From the NCBI GenBank assembly GCA_003550305.1, contig QKYT01000053.1, forward strand, positions 248,714 to 312,713: 64,000 nt of DNA, in the 5' to 3' direction. This stretch comes from Glomus cerebriforme. Its lineage: Eukaryota; Glomeromycota; Glomeromycetes; Glomerales; Glomeraceae. Below the pieces are notes generated by a model. The model was not told the origin of the DNA. It saw only the letters and a program-made list of their open reading frames with translations, and ran no database searches. A program made the position numbers and the translations under genes. This document shows, piece after piece, positions 1 through 10,961 of the stretch; the first letter of the stretch is position 1, and each line of letters opens with the position of its first letter.

Positions 1-371
1 ATTAATCATACTAAAAAATTTGTTTGTATTTATGGTGAAGTAATTAAACTTAATAGGTTTTAGGAAGAAGATTATTTGAATCGCCATCAACAGATAAAAT
101 ACTAGTATAAACATATACTGTAGGTCATAGGATTAATTTGCTTATTTTCTGGCAAATTTTTAGGTTATATGTTGAGTTTGCTTATTCATCTTAATAAAAA
201 CCCTTGCGTAGAGCTATTATGAAATTTTCAAAATTTCCTATGACCTATATATATATTGCTCGGGGTCCTATTTTGCCTATAATAAAATATTTTGACAATA
301 GCTTTTTAATTTTGCTGAAAAGTATAGTTGTAAATATTTTTTTCTTCTATAAATAGATCTTTTACAAATCC

Positions 372-512
372 TTATTTTTTAAAAATTTTACAGACTTTAT
401 TAACAGTAGCTTCACTAATATATAATCTTTTAGCAAATTCTTTTTGTATAAAGCCATCAGCCTGACAGTAAATAATATGTCATCTTAAATCTTTACTTAG
501 ATTCTTTACCAT
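372..512 (-). pseudogene. Tc1/mariner-type transposase N-terminal remnant (helix-turn-helix)
   Basis: Reading the minus strand from ATG at 512 gives about 46 codons with one in-frame stop. The second half reads as a helix-turn-helix (ADGFIQKEFAKRLYISEATV). That is the usual start of Tc1-like and similar transposases, where a sensor motif of the type 'G.S..EIA..L.VS..TV' binds the terminal repeats. The DDE catalytic part does not follow in this window. This is a decayed, non-autonomous fragment. The assignment rests on motif shape only. Confidence 0.45.
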
Positions 513-819
513 TTTGATCTAAATTTACTTTGATAAGAGTTAGTATACTTTGATTTTGAAAGAATAATATCATAGATTTACTAGTTTATAAAAAATTTGT
601 TAAATTTGTAAAATTTGTCTAATATGAGTACTTATTTTTGTAAATTTGAAGAAAAAATACTATTTTAGACTTATAACTTAAACACTAGTAAATAAAGAAC
701 TTATATTTTATAACTGTAAAAAGAATTCACAATATTTATTATGAGTTTAAAGAAAGTTTGCAAAAATTTGTAAAATTCATGAATTTTAGTATGATATTAC
801 ATGATTGAAGATCACATTA

Positions 820-965
820 TTTTGAAAATAGTGATAAACTTGCAGAGTAAGTCAAAATACACTTATTATATGTATTTTGAAAGGTTATATAGGTTAGGAA
901 AAGTTTTATTTAGAAAAATAATTTTTTTCAAGTTATGTGATCAAACATAATTTTAGATATCCCTC
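820..965. repeat. Dispersed repeat, copy A (about 140 bp)
   Basis: This segment shares an ordered set of words with two other places: a tract with 'cttgcaga' then 'aaaatacacttat', a 'ttttgaaaggttatatagg' tract, 'ttttatttagaaaaataat' and 'tgatcaaacat'. The inverted copy is at about 2170-2310 and a direct copy lies at about 2440-2575. Copies A and the inverted one face each other about 1.2 kb apart, as transposon ends would. No coding sequence is visible between them. Confidence 0.55.
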
Positions 966-1940
966 AAATTTGGTAAAACTGATTAGGTGATAGCTGACTA
1001 TACAGTATAGTATAATATATATAGATCTTAATATTATTTTTAATTTGTAATCTGCTAGTAAACCATAAAATGCAATTAGCAAAATCTGGTAAAAGTTATA
1101 TATAATTTTATTAGTAACACAGAATCTGCAGTTTCAGCAATGCAAAGTATAAATTATTAAAATATAATGTAAAAACTAATATTATAAGCATAAAAATATG
1201 CCATTTAGCTATCTTTTGGCCAAAAGTCCAGTAAATTTTTTAAACATTAAAAGGCACTTTACTTAAAGCTGAAAATTTGAATTTAAAAAAATGCAATTTT
1301 AAAAATTTGAGATAACTCGTCATCTAATAATTGTAAAAGAATGATATTTAGCTCATTGGATTCATCTCATTATAATGCATTTAATGGTAATAATATCATA
1401 TTTTTAGGATTAATAGACAACAAGTTATCATATGTTTTTGACTTGATCTAGTAGATTCCAAATTACTAATAAAAATATATATACACTTATTACTACTTTT
1501 TAATAGTCAAATTTTATGGTTTATTGGCAGATCACGAATTAATTTATTAATACTAGTCAAATAGCCTTTAACAATTAATATTTCTAGTCAAATTTATAAA
1601 TTACTCTTTAATTAGTTAATCTTTTAATACTTTCTTGACTTATATATAAAATTCAGTTACTAGTTAAGTTAGTTATTCTAGAAGGATTTTACTTAGTTTA
1701 GAGGTTATTTAAAGCGGAGTAGAATCACTAAATTTTTGGCCAGAATTATGGCATTAAGAAATTATGCATGTGACAAATAATAAGTGATAAATAGGATTTC
1801 ACTTATTGAAAAAATTTTTAAGTCCATAGAATATTTAGGAAAAATGGAAAATGAAGGTGTGAAGCAGGATGACAGATATTTATATGATTATATAATTTTG
1901 CTTGTTCCCTTAGTTTAATCATTTGTACTATGGTAAAATA
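966..1940. other. AT-rich spacer without a recognisable gene
   Basis: No open frame of interest on either strand. The stretch at about 1730-1835 (words 'aaatttttggccagaatta', 'gataaataggattt' and 'tttttaagtcc') resembles 58155-58245, so it is probably an old dispersed repeat. Confidence 0.5.
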
Positions 1941-2141
1941 AGGCCTGTTCATTTCCGGTCGGTTGAGGTTGAGGTTGGTTGAGGTTTAATTTGATTGGCC
2001 AGATTTGCTTGCATTTGTTCGCGTGACCCGACCTTTTGGCCCAATATTTTTTTAGAGTTTTTTGGTCGGATGTGTTTCACCAATAGGATTGTTTATTTAC
2101 ATATGACCGACATTTGCAACCAACCGGAAATGAACAGGCCT
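1941..2141. mobile_element. 201-bp MITE with about 25-bp terminal inverted repeats
   Basis: The left end begins AGGCCTGTTCATTTCCGG and continues TCGGTTG. The right end, read on the opposite strand, begins with the same 18 bases and continues TTGGTTG, so only one of about 25 positions differs. The interior has no open frame and carries short direct repeats of 'ggttgagg' near the left end. It is a non-autonomous DNA transposon. The flanks (ATA left, ATA right) do not define the target duplication clearly. Confidence 0.8.
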
Positions 2142-2169
2142 ATAGAGTCTTTAATCATATTTAGGTGAC

Positions 2170-2310
2170 GTTTAAAGTCATGTTTAATCATGTGATTCAA
2201 AAAAATCATTTTTCTAAATAAAACTTTTTCCAATCTATATAATCTTTCAAAATATATATAGTAAGTGTATTTTGGCCTGCTCTACAAGTTTAATTAGAAT
2301 GCTTAATAAG
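2170..2310. repeat. Dispersed repeat, copy B (inverted relative to copy A)
   Basis: The reverse complement of this segment follows the same order of words as 820-965, including the 'ttttctaaataaaactttt' tract and 'agtgtattttg'. Identity is visibly imperfect. Confidence 0.5.
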
Positions 2311-2439
2311 GTTTAGAATACCATTTTTTATTTATTTAACTTTTTTCATGTTTGCTAAAATTTATTTATCCATTTTTGGATATGATTAACAAAGATTATT
2401 CGTTCATATGTAAAGTCAAAAACACTATTCAAAATCAAC

Positions 2440-2575
2440 TTTTTTGACTTAAGTAATCTTGCAGAACATGCTAAAATACATTTATTTTATAGGTTTCAAA
2501 TTCAAATTAATCTTAGTTTACAAAATATTTAATATTTAAGTTATTTCAAATTATATGATCGAATATGGCTTTAAA
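2440..2575. repeat. Dispersed repeat, copy C (same orientation as copy A, diverged)
   Basis: This resembles 840-965 in the same orientation ('cttgcagaacatgctaaaat', 'acatttat', 'tttcaaattatatgatcga'). It is more diverged than copy B and lies directly next to the fold-back element at 2609. Confidence 0.4.
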
Positions 2576-2608
2576 CACTTCCCATATTTAGTAATGATCA
2601 CAAAAAAA

Positions 2609-3646
2609 TACCCATTCGGGTAATCATTAAAGGTTATAACCTTATGATTTATGTATCAAGTACATAGGTTATATCTTTTTATGGTCTGCCCATGGTTCAT
2701 CATTAAATGTCACGTGCCAAATTTTTTAATTCTGACACAACTTGGCGCATTAAAGAACACGTAATATGCACTAGTGCTAGTGCATGTAACAGATGAATAA
2801 TTTTCCTATATAATATGCATTAGTGCCAGTGTAACATGCGTTTGTGTCAGCACATGTTACCAGATGTAATATGCGTTTGTGCTGGTGCAAGTTACCAGGC
2901 GTAATATGCATTTATGTCAGCGCAAATTACCAGACGTAACATGAGTTAGTCTTTCTTTTCTTTTCTGCAAATTTTTGTTTATTGGACAAACAACTATTAA
3001 AAACTTGTATTCAAAAGTTTGAGCGCATGTTACTGAATGTAACATGCATTAGTAATAGCGCAAGTTACTAGGTGTAACATGCGCTAGTTTGAGCGCATGT
3101 TACTNTGCATAACATGCGTTTGTACTGGTGCAAGTTACCAGATGTAACATGCGTTAGTGACAGCGCAAGTTACCAGGCGTAACATGCATTAGTCTTTCTT
3201 TTCTTTTCTGCAAATTTTTGTTGTTTGTTGGTTTGATTCCAACAAACAACTATTAAAAACTTATATTCAAAAGTTTGAGTGCATTACCGGACGTAACATG
3301 CGTTAGTAATAGCGCAAGTTACTGGACGTAACATGCGCTAGTTTGAGCGCATGTTACCATCGCAAATTACCGGGTGTAACATGCGCTGTCACTAACGCAT
3401 GTTACGACCGGTAACATGCGCCTGAATTAGCGCATATTATGCTAAAAGTAACTCATTTTATTTGGGTAATACATGCAGGCATTAGCACATATTAGGTGTT
3501 CTTTAATGCGCATGTTGGGCCGGAATTAAAAATTGGGCACGTGACATTTAATGACGGACCAATGGGCGGACTATAGAAGGATATAACCTATGCACTTGAT
3601 ACATAAATCATAAGGTTATAACCTTTGATGATCACCTGAATGGGGT
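2609..3646. mobile_element. Fold-back / large MITE of about 1.04 kb with about 155-bp inverted ends
   Basis: The left arm (about 2609-2766) and right arm (about 3490-3646) are near-complements. Shared stretches are 'aaaggttataaccttatgat' extended by 'ttatgtatcaagt', 'cattaaatgtcacgtgcc' and 'gcgcattaaagaacac'. Between the arms are many diverged copies of a unit containing 'gcgcaagttacc' and 'gtaacatgcgttagt' in both orientations. A longer direct duplication of about 100 bp is also present (about 2938-3035 and 3178-3285, both with 'ctttcttttcttttctgc' and 'aactattaaaaactt'). There is no coding capacity. It is a non-autonomous fold-back element. Confidence 0.8.
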
Positions 3647-3798
3647 GCAAAAAAAATATTTTATACCCGCAGTTAGCTTAGCTAGTGCCATTTAACATAG
3701 AAATGTGACTATATGGAGGGCTGAAAGGTTACTTCGATAGTCACAGTAATAGAAACAGGCCATCAAAAAATTACGTAAAATTATTTCTATATAAAGTC

Positions 3799-4205
3799 AT
3801 GGATCCGAAAATATTTTCTCTGACTCTCGATAGTCATGGTCCTGCCGTCTTCTACTCTACCATCTGTGCCGCGTACTTCGTATCCGAAACTTTATTTAAA
3901 AGCAAGCAAAAAACTTCTTCAACCTCAATTTCTTTTACTCATCTTTGTTGTTAGCATCGGCTTGTTCGTTACTTGTGTTGTCTTAGTTGATTTTCAAGAC
4001 GACGACGAAGGATTTTTGGAAGAAGACGAAGGCGATGATTAAAAAACCTTTTACTGGTTCTGAATATATTAAAGTTGTAAATCCTATAGGACAAACCTTT
4101 ACAATGAAACTAGATAAGGACAATACGTCTTTAACACTTACTTTCAAAGAAATTTGGGAGAACGCCATAAACACCTTGCTTACTGCGCTCGGTATAATTT
4201 CATAA
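3799..4205 (+). CDS. Small uncertain gene, product unknown
   Basis: Three frames compete here. One frame opens at ATG 3799 and runs to a TAG near 3952. A second opens at ATG 3836 and encodes 68 residues with one hydrophobic segment (about residues 32-51) and an acidic tail. A third covers 3987-4205 and ends in a plausible folded-looking stretch (IKVVNPIGQTFTMKLD). One consistent model splices a donor at 3880 (gtatcc) to an acceptor ending at 3998 (ttcaag), joining the first frame to the third and giving about 96 residues. I cannot tell which model is used and do not recognise the protein. It lies just upstream of the 541-aa gene in the same orientation. Confidence 0.3.
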
Positions 4206-4299
4206 TAATTCATATATTCTTAATTAATTTAGTTACTTTCTATACATAATCTGACACATTTATCATTAATTAGAGAATATTTTATTGGATGAGAGCGGA

Positions 4300-6305
4300 A
4301 TGCCTTTAAAGTTGAGTAGCACTGAAGTGGACGAGAATGCCGAAAGGAGAACAGGCTGTATGTAAATTCGATTCTTATAGCCATTTATTCCTTTAGTATA
4401 TCAAATATTCAATTCTTTTTTAATGTCTTAAATTCGACAGCAAATTCAATGATGATAGAGAATTTGGAGATTTCCTATGGTAGCTTATCACCTCTTAAAC
4501 GGAAACGTGAAGAGGATAGTCAACGTAAAATTAAAAATCAAAAACTTTCAAATTCTTTATCTTCGAAATTGGCTAGAAGTCTATCCTTTACAGAAGATGA
4601 ATCAAATGATGAAGGAGAATCATTGCAACAAAGTCCTTTGGACTCTTCTACATTAATATCAAATTTATATCATCGTAATTACAAGCATTGTTCTCGTCGA
4701 ATTTTTGGTAGCAAATGTATTCAACAACCGGTCGTAATTAATGACAGCACTTTTGATATGGAGATCATAACCGGCCATTCTATGAATGATTTATCAGGCG
4801 GGAGAGATAAATTAGTCCATGAACCTGCTAGGATGCAAATGTTGCGTCGTATATTATCACATTCTAGTAATGAAAATTATTGGAATATTTCAATGACAGA
4901 TTGGATTGAATTACAAGCTCAGAAAAGAAATATCCCTTTAATGGAATTTCAAACCCAGTTTCAAGAGAGAAGTCGTGATATGGAATCATCTCTTAATATA
5001 CTTAATAATTCGTTTCCGAATAATTATGATGATATTCAAGTCTTAATTGACAGATTCTTGTTGAACGCTGATTGGTTAAGGTGTGATTATTGTAAACCAT
5101 TTATAGTAAGTCAATTACACCCAAATGATCCATAGTTGTTAAATAAAATTATTCAGACTTTTGAGTTTATCTTATATAATATAAAATTTCTGATAATGTG
5201 TTTTTTTAAATAGCAAATCTTTCCGCAATGGCAAACTTTGGAAAGAAATTTAGAAAATATTGTTCAATATGTTGAGATAATTGAAGATATGAAAGCTACA
5301 GTGAATTCTGAATACCCTAAAAGCGAGAACATTGATTCAGGTTTGAAACGAATTCAAGAAGTTTTGGAATTTAAGAAATCCCTATATGGGGAAATTTTAC
5401 AACAATCTGGGTTAGCATGGAAAGTCTTCGGATTTCCAATAGAAGAGGCTTGGATTTATGCGATCAAACAATGGTTATTCGGGTTAGCTTTTCACAGTTC
5501 ATCGATGATGAATATTGAATTAAACAAGTATGATCAATTATTTTCGGTGGATGATACGAAAATTGCCGAGGTATTCTCAAAATTAATAATAATTATAATA
5601 ATTCCAAAAATATAATTTATAAAAATCATTTGTACTTATATCAACTTATATTTATATTAAATTAAAATGACAAAGCTCATGGACAATGTAGAGATTTGTA
5701 TAAAAATCACAAGTCAAACAGTTCAATTAATAGGAATTCCTAACAACAAACTCACTTTATCCAGTATTGTTCTTGCAACTTCATATATTAATTGGGGTTT
5801 ATCACAAATTGACAAAATAGAGAATAAAGCGCGAAGTGCTGAAGTTAGATTGATGCATATTTGTGATAATATCAATCGTATTTTGCATCATTTACGTACT
5901 ATACAAGATGATGGACAAGATTGTTATTTGATGTACAACCATAGTGATAATCAGTTTGAATTGCAACAAAATTTAAAGATTATGGAAAATTTTGCTGGAA
6001 GTTTGGTTGAATCAGGATTAAGATTATGTGAACATATCACTAAACCAAAGATTAATAGTGTTACTGGTCCTGCCAACTTTTTATATATGTATTCTGAATT
6101 TGTAGTGAAATTTGTTAATAGGGTAAGATACTTAAAATGTGACGTCTTTTTTTTTTTTTGCGATAATGTTATAAATGATGAATTATTATTTATTTCATCT
6201 CTCCAGGTAATTGAATATTCTGGGATGGAACAGCTTGTAGAAAAAAGAATGCGTCCTTTACTTACAAGTTTAAGAAACATGGAAGCCGCACTGCCAGCTG
6301 TTTAA
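4300..6305 (+). CDS. Uncharacterised 541-aa protein, five exons
   Basis: The model uses exons 4300-4357, 4441-5105, 5214-5570, 5676-6122 and 6207-6305. All junctions have GT/AG (gtatgt, gtaagt, gtattc, gtaaga) and the phases agree, giving 542 codons including stop. The N-terminus is basic with a bipartite-looking nuclear signal (PLKRKREED) followed by an S/E-rich low-complexity stretch (about residues 35-90). The remainder looks alpha-helical, with a segment rich in W and Q around TDWIELQAQKRN and a cysteine pair in RCDYCKPF. There is no membrane segment or signal peptide. I do not recognise the family. A nuclear or cytoskeletal scaffold would fit, but that is only a guess. The start at 4300 is chosen because its first exon splices in frame into the exon with the later ATGs at 4449 and 4452. 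Confidence 0.7.
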
Positions 6306-7348
6306 AACAGAAAAAAAAAATGCATAAATTGGTCATAGTAATCTTGGAATTTAGAAAGAATTTATTAATAAGATTACAGACATTTGCCAAAAATAAAATA
6401 GAATTTACGAGTTCAACATATATAGTAATAAAAACAAACATACGTTGCAACATTGTTACACTGCATGTTTGTTTAAAGATTAGCGTTTTATTAATATTGA
6501 AAGAGTCTTACCCAAAAATGAAACTAGCTTAACATTTTGGTTAATTTTGAATTTGTATATCTAACTAGAAGTGTTTTATTAACCATATACAAGGTAGCGA
6601 ACAATCACGTATATTATAAAAATTAGTTCATTAATCAATATAAATTTTTTATTTAAAAATGGTATAAATATCATAGAGCAATCTATCATATTTATAGCAG
6701 TTAACAAATAATGACGGTAAAGATAAATGCTATCTATAATTAAAAGTCATTTCTTTAATTAATCTATTAGAAAAAGATAACTTTGGTATCATAAACACCG
6801 CCACCACTGTAAAGTGTTTTTTTTTCAAAATAAATAATTTTCACCTACATCCATTCAACATATTACGTTTTATGTGAAAATAATAACTTTTCATTATTCA
6901 GCTATTCCGTGAATGTACCGAAGGAAAATCATCTCCTTGGCCCAATCTTCTGAAATTTTCTGGAAGCACAGTTTTTTTAATCTGCAGTAATAGCATTCAT
7001 AAGAAGGTGTACTAATATTTATTTATATTATATATGTTGTTCCAAGTAATGAAAATTTCTGATTTTCTTCCTGTTCGTTTAAATATTATTTTCAGTATAT
7101 CTTGAACAAGTTTTTCTTCTATTAGTATTCCTTTAATTAACCAACTCCTCTTAAAGCTCGATTTCAAGCTAACAGAATCTGCAAGACTGCAACCTAAAAT
7201 AAGTTGATGCTATTGGCTAAATTTTAAGCTGAACTGGTAAACAAAAAAATTTATCATCATTTTTTTTTATCATTTTAAAAAAATTTTTTTCTTGTTTCGA
7301 ACTTTCGTTAATTTCATTACACTTTTACTTTTCTTCATTTCTATAAAA
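6306..7348. other. Intergenic spacer between two plus-strand genes
   Basis: About 1 kb of AT-rich sequence with short open frames only. It should contain the terminator of the upstream gene and the promoter of the POLE3-like gene. I see no repeat ends or RNA gene. Confidence 0.5.
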
Positions 7349-8427
7349 ATGTTAAGCTCAGAAGAGGACTTTAGTTCAGAAGGTGAAGTTGAATATGATA
7401 AAATAGTAAAAGAGATAGAAGATATGGATATGCCAAATTCAATAGTAACAAAACTTATAAATAACGCTGTAAGTATATTTTTTGTTACCCCCGTGAAAAC
7501 CACGCGCGTTTATTCTCCATTGCTAGAAAAATTCTCACCAGGGCCAACCGTATCTTACACATTAACAAAAAAGCTAGGTAATAACACAATACAGGATGAT
7601 GCGAAACTAGCTGTAGTAAGATCAACCACTGTATTTATTAGTCATATTACCTCTGTGTATCCTTTTCTTTCGTGTTTCGGATTTTTACATTAATTATTGA
7701 TAAAAAAATTTTAGAGTCCTTAAATTCAATTTTTTAATTAAAAGCGCTAATCGAATAGCAAAAAGTAAAAACCGTAAAAATATACAACCTGGTGATGTAT
7801 TTAAAGCTCTAGAGAAGGGTGAATTTGAAGAGTTCTTACCGAGATTAAAAGAAGAATTAAATCGTAAGTATCGGTTTGTTTTTATGAATAAAAAAAAATA
7901 TCAGAGAAATAAATTATTCTTGGTGCGACCTCGCAAGAATTTTTAAATAACGAAGATAATTTTAAACTTTAGTGTTTCAAGCTGGACAAAGAACCAAAAA
8001 ATTTGATAAAGTAATACAATCAATCGATGAAGGAGAATTATCAGGTCCAACTTTATCCACAGTTATCAATTCTTCATCTGGAAATGGAATTATTGTCGAA
8101 ATACCGTCACATAATGGTATAATGAATAATATATCCAATAGTGATAACGATGAAACTGATAATAGTGAGGGGATCGGATCTAGAAGAAAACGAAAACATT
8201 CTAAACGTTCAAAAATACTTAGAGAAGTTGTTTCTGTTAATATAGAAAATAATTTGAATAATATTTCATCACAAAGTGAGACAAACATAAATGGACAACG
8301 GGAACAAGAAAGGGGTGAAAATGCAAATGAGAATAATATAGAAAAGAATGATTTGTTGGATGATGGTAGCGATTTGACAAGTAATATAGAATCAAGTAAT
8401 GATGAAGGGACAAGTGAAGCCGAGTAA
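7349..8427 (+). CDS. POLE3: DNA polymerase epsilon subunit 3 / Dpb4-like histone-fold protein
   Basis: Four exons: 7349-7468, 7574-7656, 7745-7863 and 7973-8427, giving 258 aa with consistent phases. The first 115 residues form an H2B/NF-YB-type histone fold. The first helix reads DMPNSIVTKLINNA, the second contains DDAKLAVVRSTTVFISHITS, and the loop and last helices give ANRIAKSKNRKNIQPGDVFK then ALEKGEFEEFLPRLKEEL. This parallels POLE3 (LPNAVITRIIKEA, TSCANNFA, KTLNASDV). The C-terminal half is low-complexity, has a basic patch (SRRKRKHSKRSK) and ends acidic, as in POLE3/Dpb4. Family role: partner of POLE4/Dpb3 in polymerase epsilon and in ISWI/CHRAC chromatin complexes. A perfect donor (gtaagt) overlaps the stop at 8425-8427; splicing to 8530-8573 would replace the last residue by a short tail. 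Confidence 0.8.
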
Positions 8428-8573
8428 GTAATTTATAATTAATAATAATGAGTAACAAAATTATTTTTTTGTTTGAAAGTAGATATCTTCTTTTTCTTCT
8501 TATTTCCTATTATAATACTATATTTATAGAAGAAACCGGGAAAATACAAAAGAGACTTGAATTAAGTCCGTGA

Positions 8574-10005
8574 AGTTGACTTATGTTTACTTATGTAAAT
8601 TTATTTGTTCACTTTATTTAATTAACTTAATAATGTTATCCTTTTAATATGGATTAGAACAGATAAATTATATTGAAAAAAACTAGTAATTTAGGTTACT
8701 TCTATCAATTTGGAATAGGAAATGAAAGATAAGTTTATAGTATTAATTTTATTGCTAAGGAGAATGCAAAAAAATAATTTAGATTATTGTTATTGATATT
8801 ATAAACTTGTACTAAGATAGGTGAGGGAATGGAATAAAAAAATTTGAATTAGACAGCATTTATATTGGAAACATTTAAATAGAGAAGCATTGATGGTATT
8901 AATATTACTCATTTGCATTTAAGAATAAAATATATAAATTAATAAAATAAATTGTAAATTTGCAGGATCCGTTTTCTTAAAGCATTTAGAATCAAAATAC
9001 CTTATAATAAGCATTATTATATCAGCTAATCCAACTTACAAATGATTATTATTCACCACAGGCCATTATGGTATTTTCAAATATTCATACTGGATGGTAT
9101 AATTCAGATAAATCTTTTAAATATGAAGAAAAAGTAAGTTTATTCTTATAATGTTAAAATAATGGTTTTATAAAAGTTCTTTTTAATATTTTTTAATAAC
9201 AGAAAGTAATTTAGATGCAAGTGAAATCCAATCAAAATAAAGATTATAAAGAATAAAGTAAGTAAAATTAATTTGCTTTGTTTTTAATTATTTATTGCAA
9301 AAAAGAAGAAAAGAATCAAAAGTTTTTTTTTTTAAAAAAAATATTAATAATAATAATAAAAATAAAACAAAAAAAAAAATTTGCATTTGATTAACTTAAT
9401 AATCAAAAAAATTATTAGGATTTGGAATTATATCATATAATAAATCAATCATATGGAATTTTAAATTTACATGTAAGTATATAAATATATATTTATTTAT
9501 TTATTTATAATAATAAATTATGATGATTGTAAACCTCAAACTTCTTTGATATAAATAATTATGAAAAAATTTTATAAATATCTGAATTTTTTTTTATTAA
9601 TTATAATATAATTTTATTTATTTAATATTTTTTAACTTAATTTTATTTTATATTTTATTAAAAGCATTTTTTTTTTATATTAGAAAATTTTTTTAGGTAT
9701 AAATTAGTATAATATTTTAGAAGTAATATAAACTTTTAAAATATTATATTAAAACAAAAATTTTGAACTGGATTATATTATAAATCATTAATCAAAAGAA
9801 TAATTTGACTTAAATTTAAATACTTTTTTTTTTATTAAAGTGTATTTATAATAATCAAGACAAAGAATTCTTTATATAAATAAAGTTTACATTATTTTAT
9901 TATTATAAAAATTAATATTATTTTGCTTATAGTATATATAGCCAATATTTTTTATAACAAACTGATAGTTTTATTAGAAAAAAAAAGTTTGTTATATAAA
10001 TTACT
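8574..10005. other. Very AT-rich gene-free region
   Basis: Long A and T runs and short tandem AT repeats (for example 9340-9360 and 9485-9510). The only near-coding look is at about 9060-9130, too short to assign. No transposase motif found. Confidence 0.5.
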
Positions 10006-10014
10006 AGGGTTTCT

Positions 10015-10215
10015 CAAATTCAAATCAAATCAAATATGAAATCAATTTGAATTTATCAAATCAAATCAAATTCAAATCAAATTTAAATTAAATATCAAAT
10101 ATTTATTGAATTAATCAATTAAATTAAAAAATTTTTGAATCAAATCAAATCGAATTTAAATCAAATCAAAAAAAAGCTGATTTGAATTTGCAAATTTAAA
10201 TTAAATTTAAACGAA
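10015..10215. repeat. Degenerate tandem repeat of TCAAA / AATTTGA units
   Basis: About 200 bp dominated by imperfect copies of the pentamer 'tcaaa' ('caaatcaaatcaaat') interspersed with its partial complement 'ttgaattt'. Simple-sequence DNA. Confidence 0.75.
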
Positions 10216-10699
10216 CTATTAATAAAATTTAAAAATTTTAAGTTCAGTATATTTAGAGTTCATTGTAAAAAGATTTGTTATAATCAGTTTTGATCATAAT
10301 TTGAATATAAATTTGATTAGCATTAAATATTATATTTAAATATATTATATAATTAGCATTAAATTGTTGAATTTATTTCAATTTTTATTAATTTAATTTT
10401 ATAATTTTAAATTTTATTAAATATATATTATTATTAATATTTAAAAGAAAATCTTTATGTCATTTTGGATGGTATTTGATTTTTTACCATTCCTTATTAT
10501 ATATAATCACATGATCATATATATTTGTTTATTGTTTACTAGTTATAAAAATAAAAATTTTCTTTCTTCTATCTTTTTTTTTTTAATATTTTATCAAAAA
10601 TAAGATTAAATACTTTTAGATAATTTATTAAAAAAAGGTTATTTTATTAAGCTTAAATAAGAAAGTTATGATATTTTTATAATGAATACATTATACTAT

Positions 10700-10945
10700 G
10701 ATTTCAAAATATAAGTTTAACACTTTGGTCAAATAAAATTATTTATTATGACTTAAATAAAGTTATTTAGCAGACCTTAAACTATTTTTTATAAGATTTG
10801 GATGAATATTTATGAAGTTATTCATATTTTTTGTAATAATACTATTTTTATTTATTCAGTAATATCAGAATGTAATTTTAACATTTTGAATAAATAAAAT
10901 CACTTATTATTTATGGCTTAAGTAAAGTTATTCAACAGGTATCAA
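10700..10945. repeat. Two diverged copies of a unit of about 170-190 bp
   Basis: Around 10720-10765 and 10885-10940 the same order recurs: 'ttaacac/att tttggtcaa/aataaataaaat', 'tattatgactta/tggctta', 'aaagttatt' and 'agcagacc/aacaggt'. The phrase 'ctttggtcaaa...' followed by 'agttgttcagc' is also in the 187-bp unit at 14562-14893, so these may be older members of the same satellite-like family. Confidence 0.4.
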
Positions 10946-10961
10946 AAATTACCTCCATATA

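Noticed and set aside
2750..3480. CRISPR-like array (regular repeats)
   Set aside because: Units are degenerate, occur in both orientations, have no constant spacers, and the genome is eukaryotic; they are the interior of a fold-back element.
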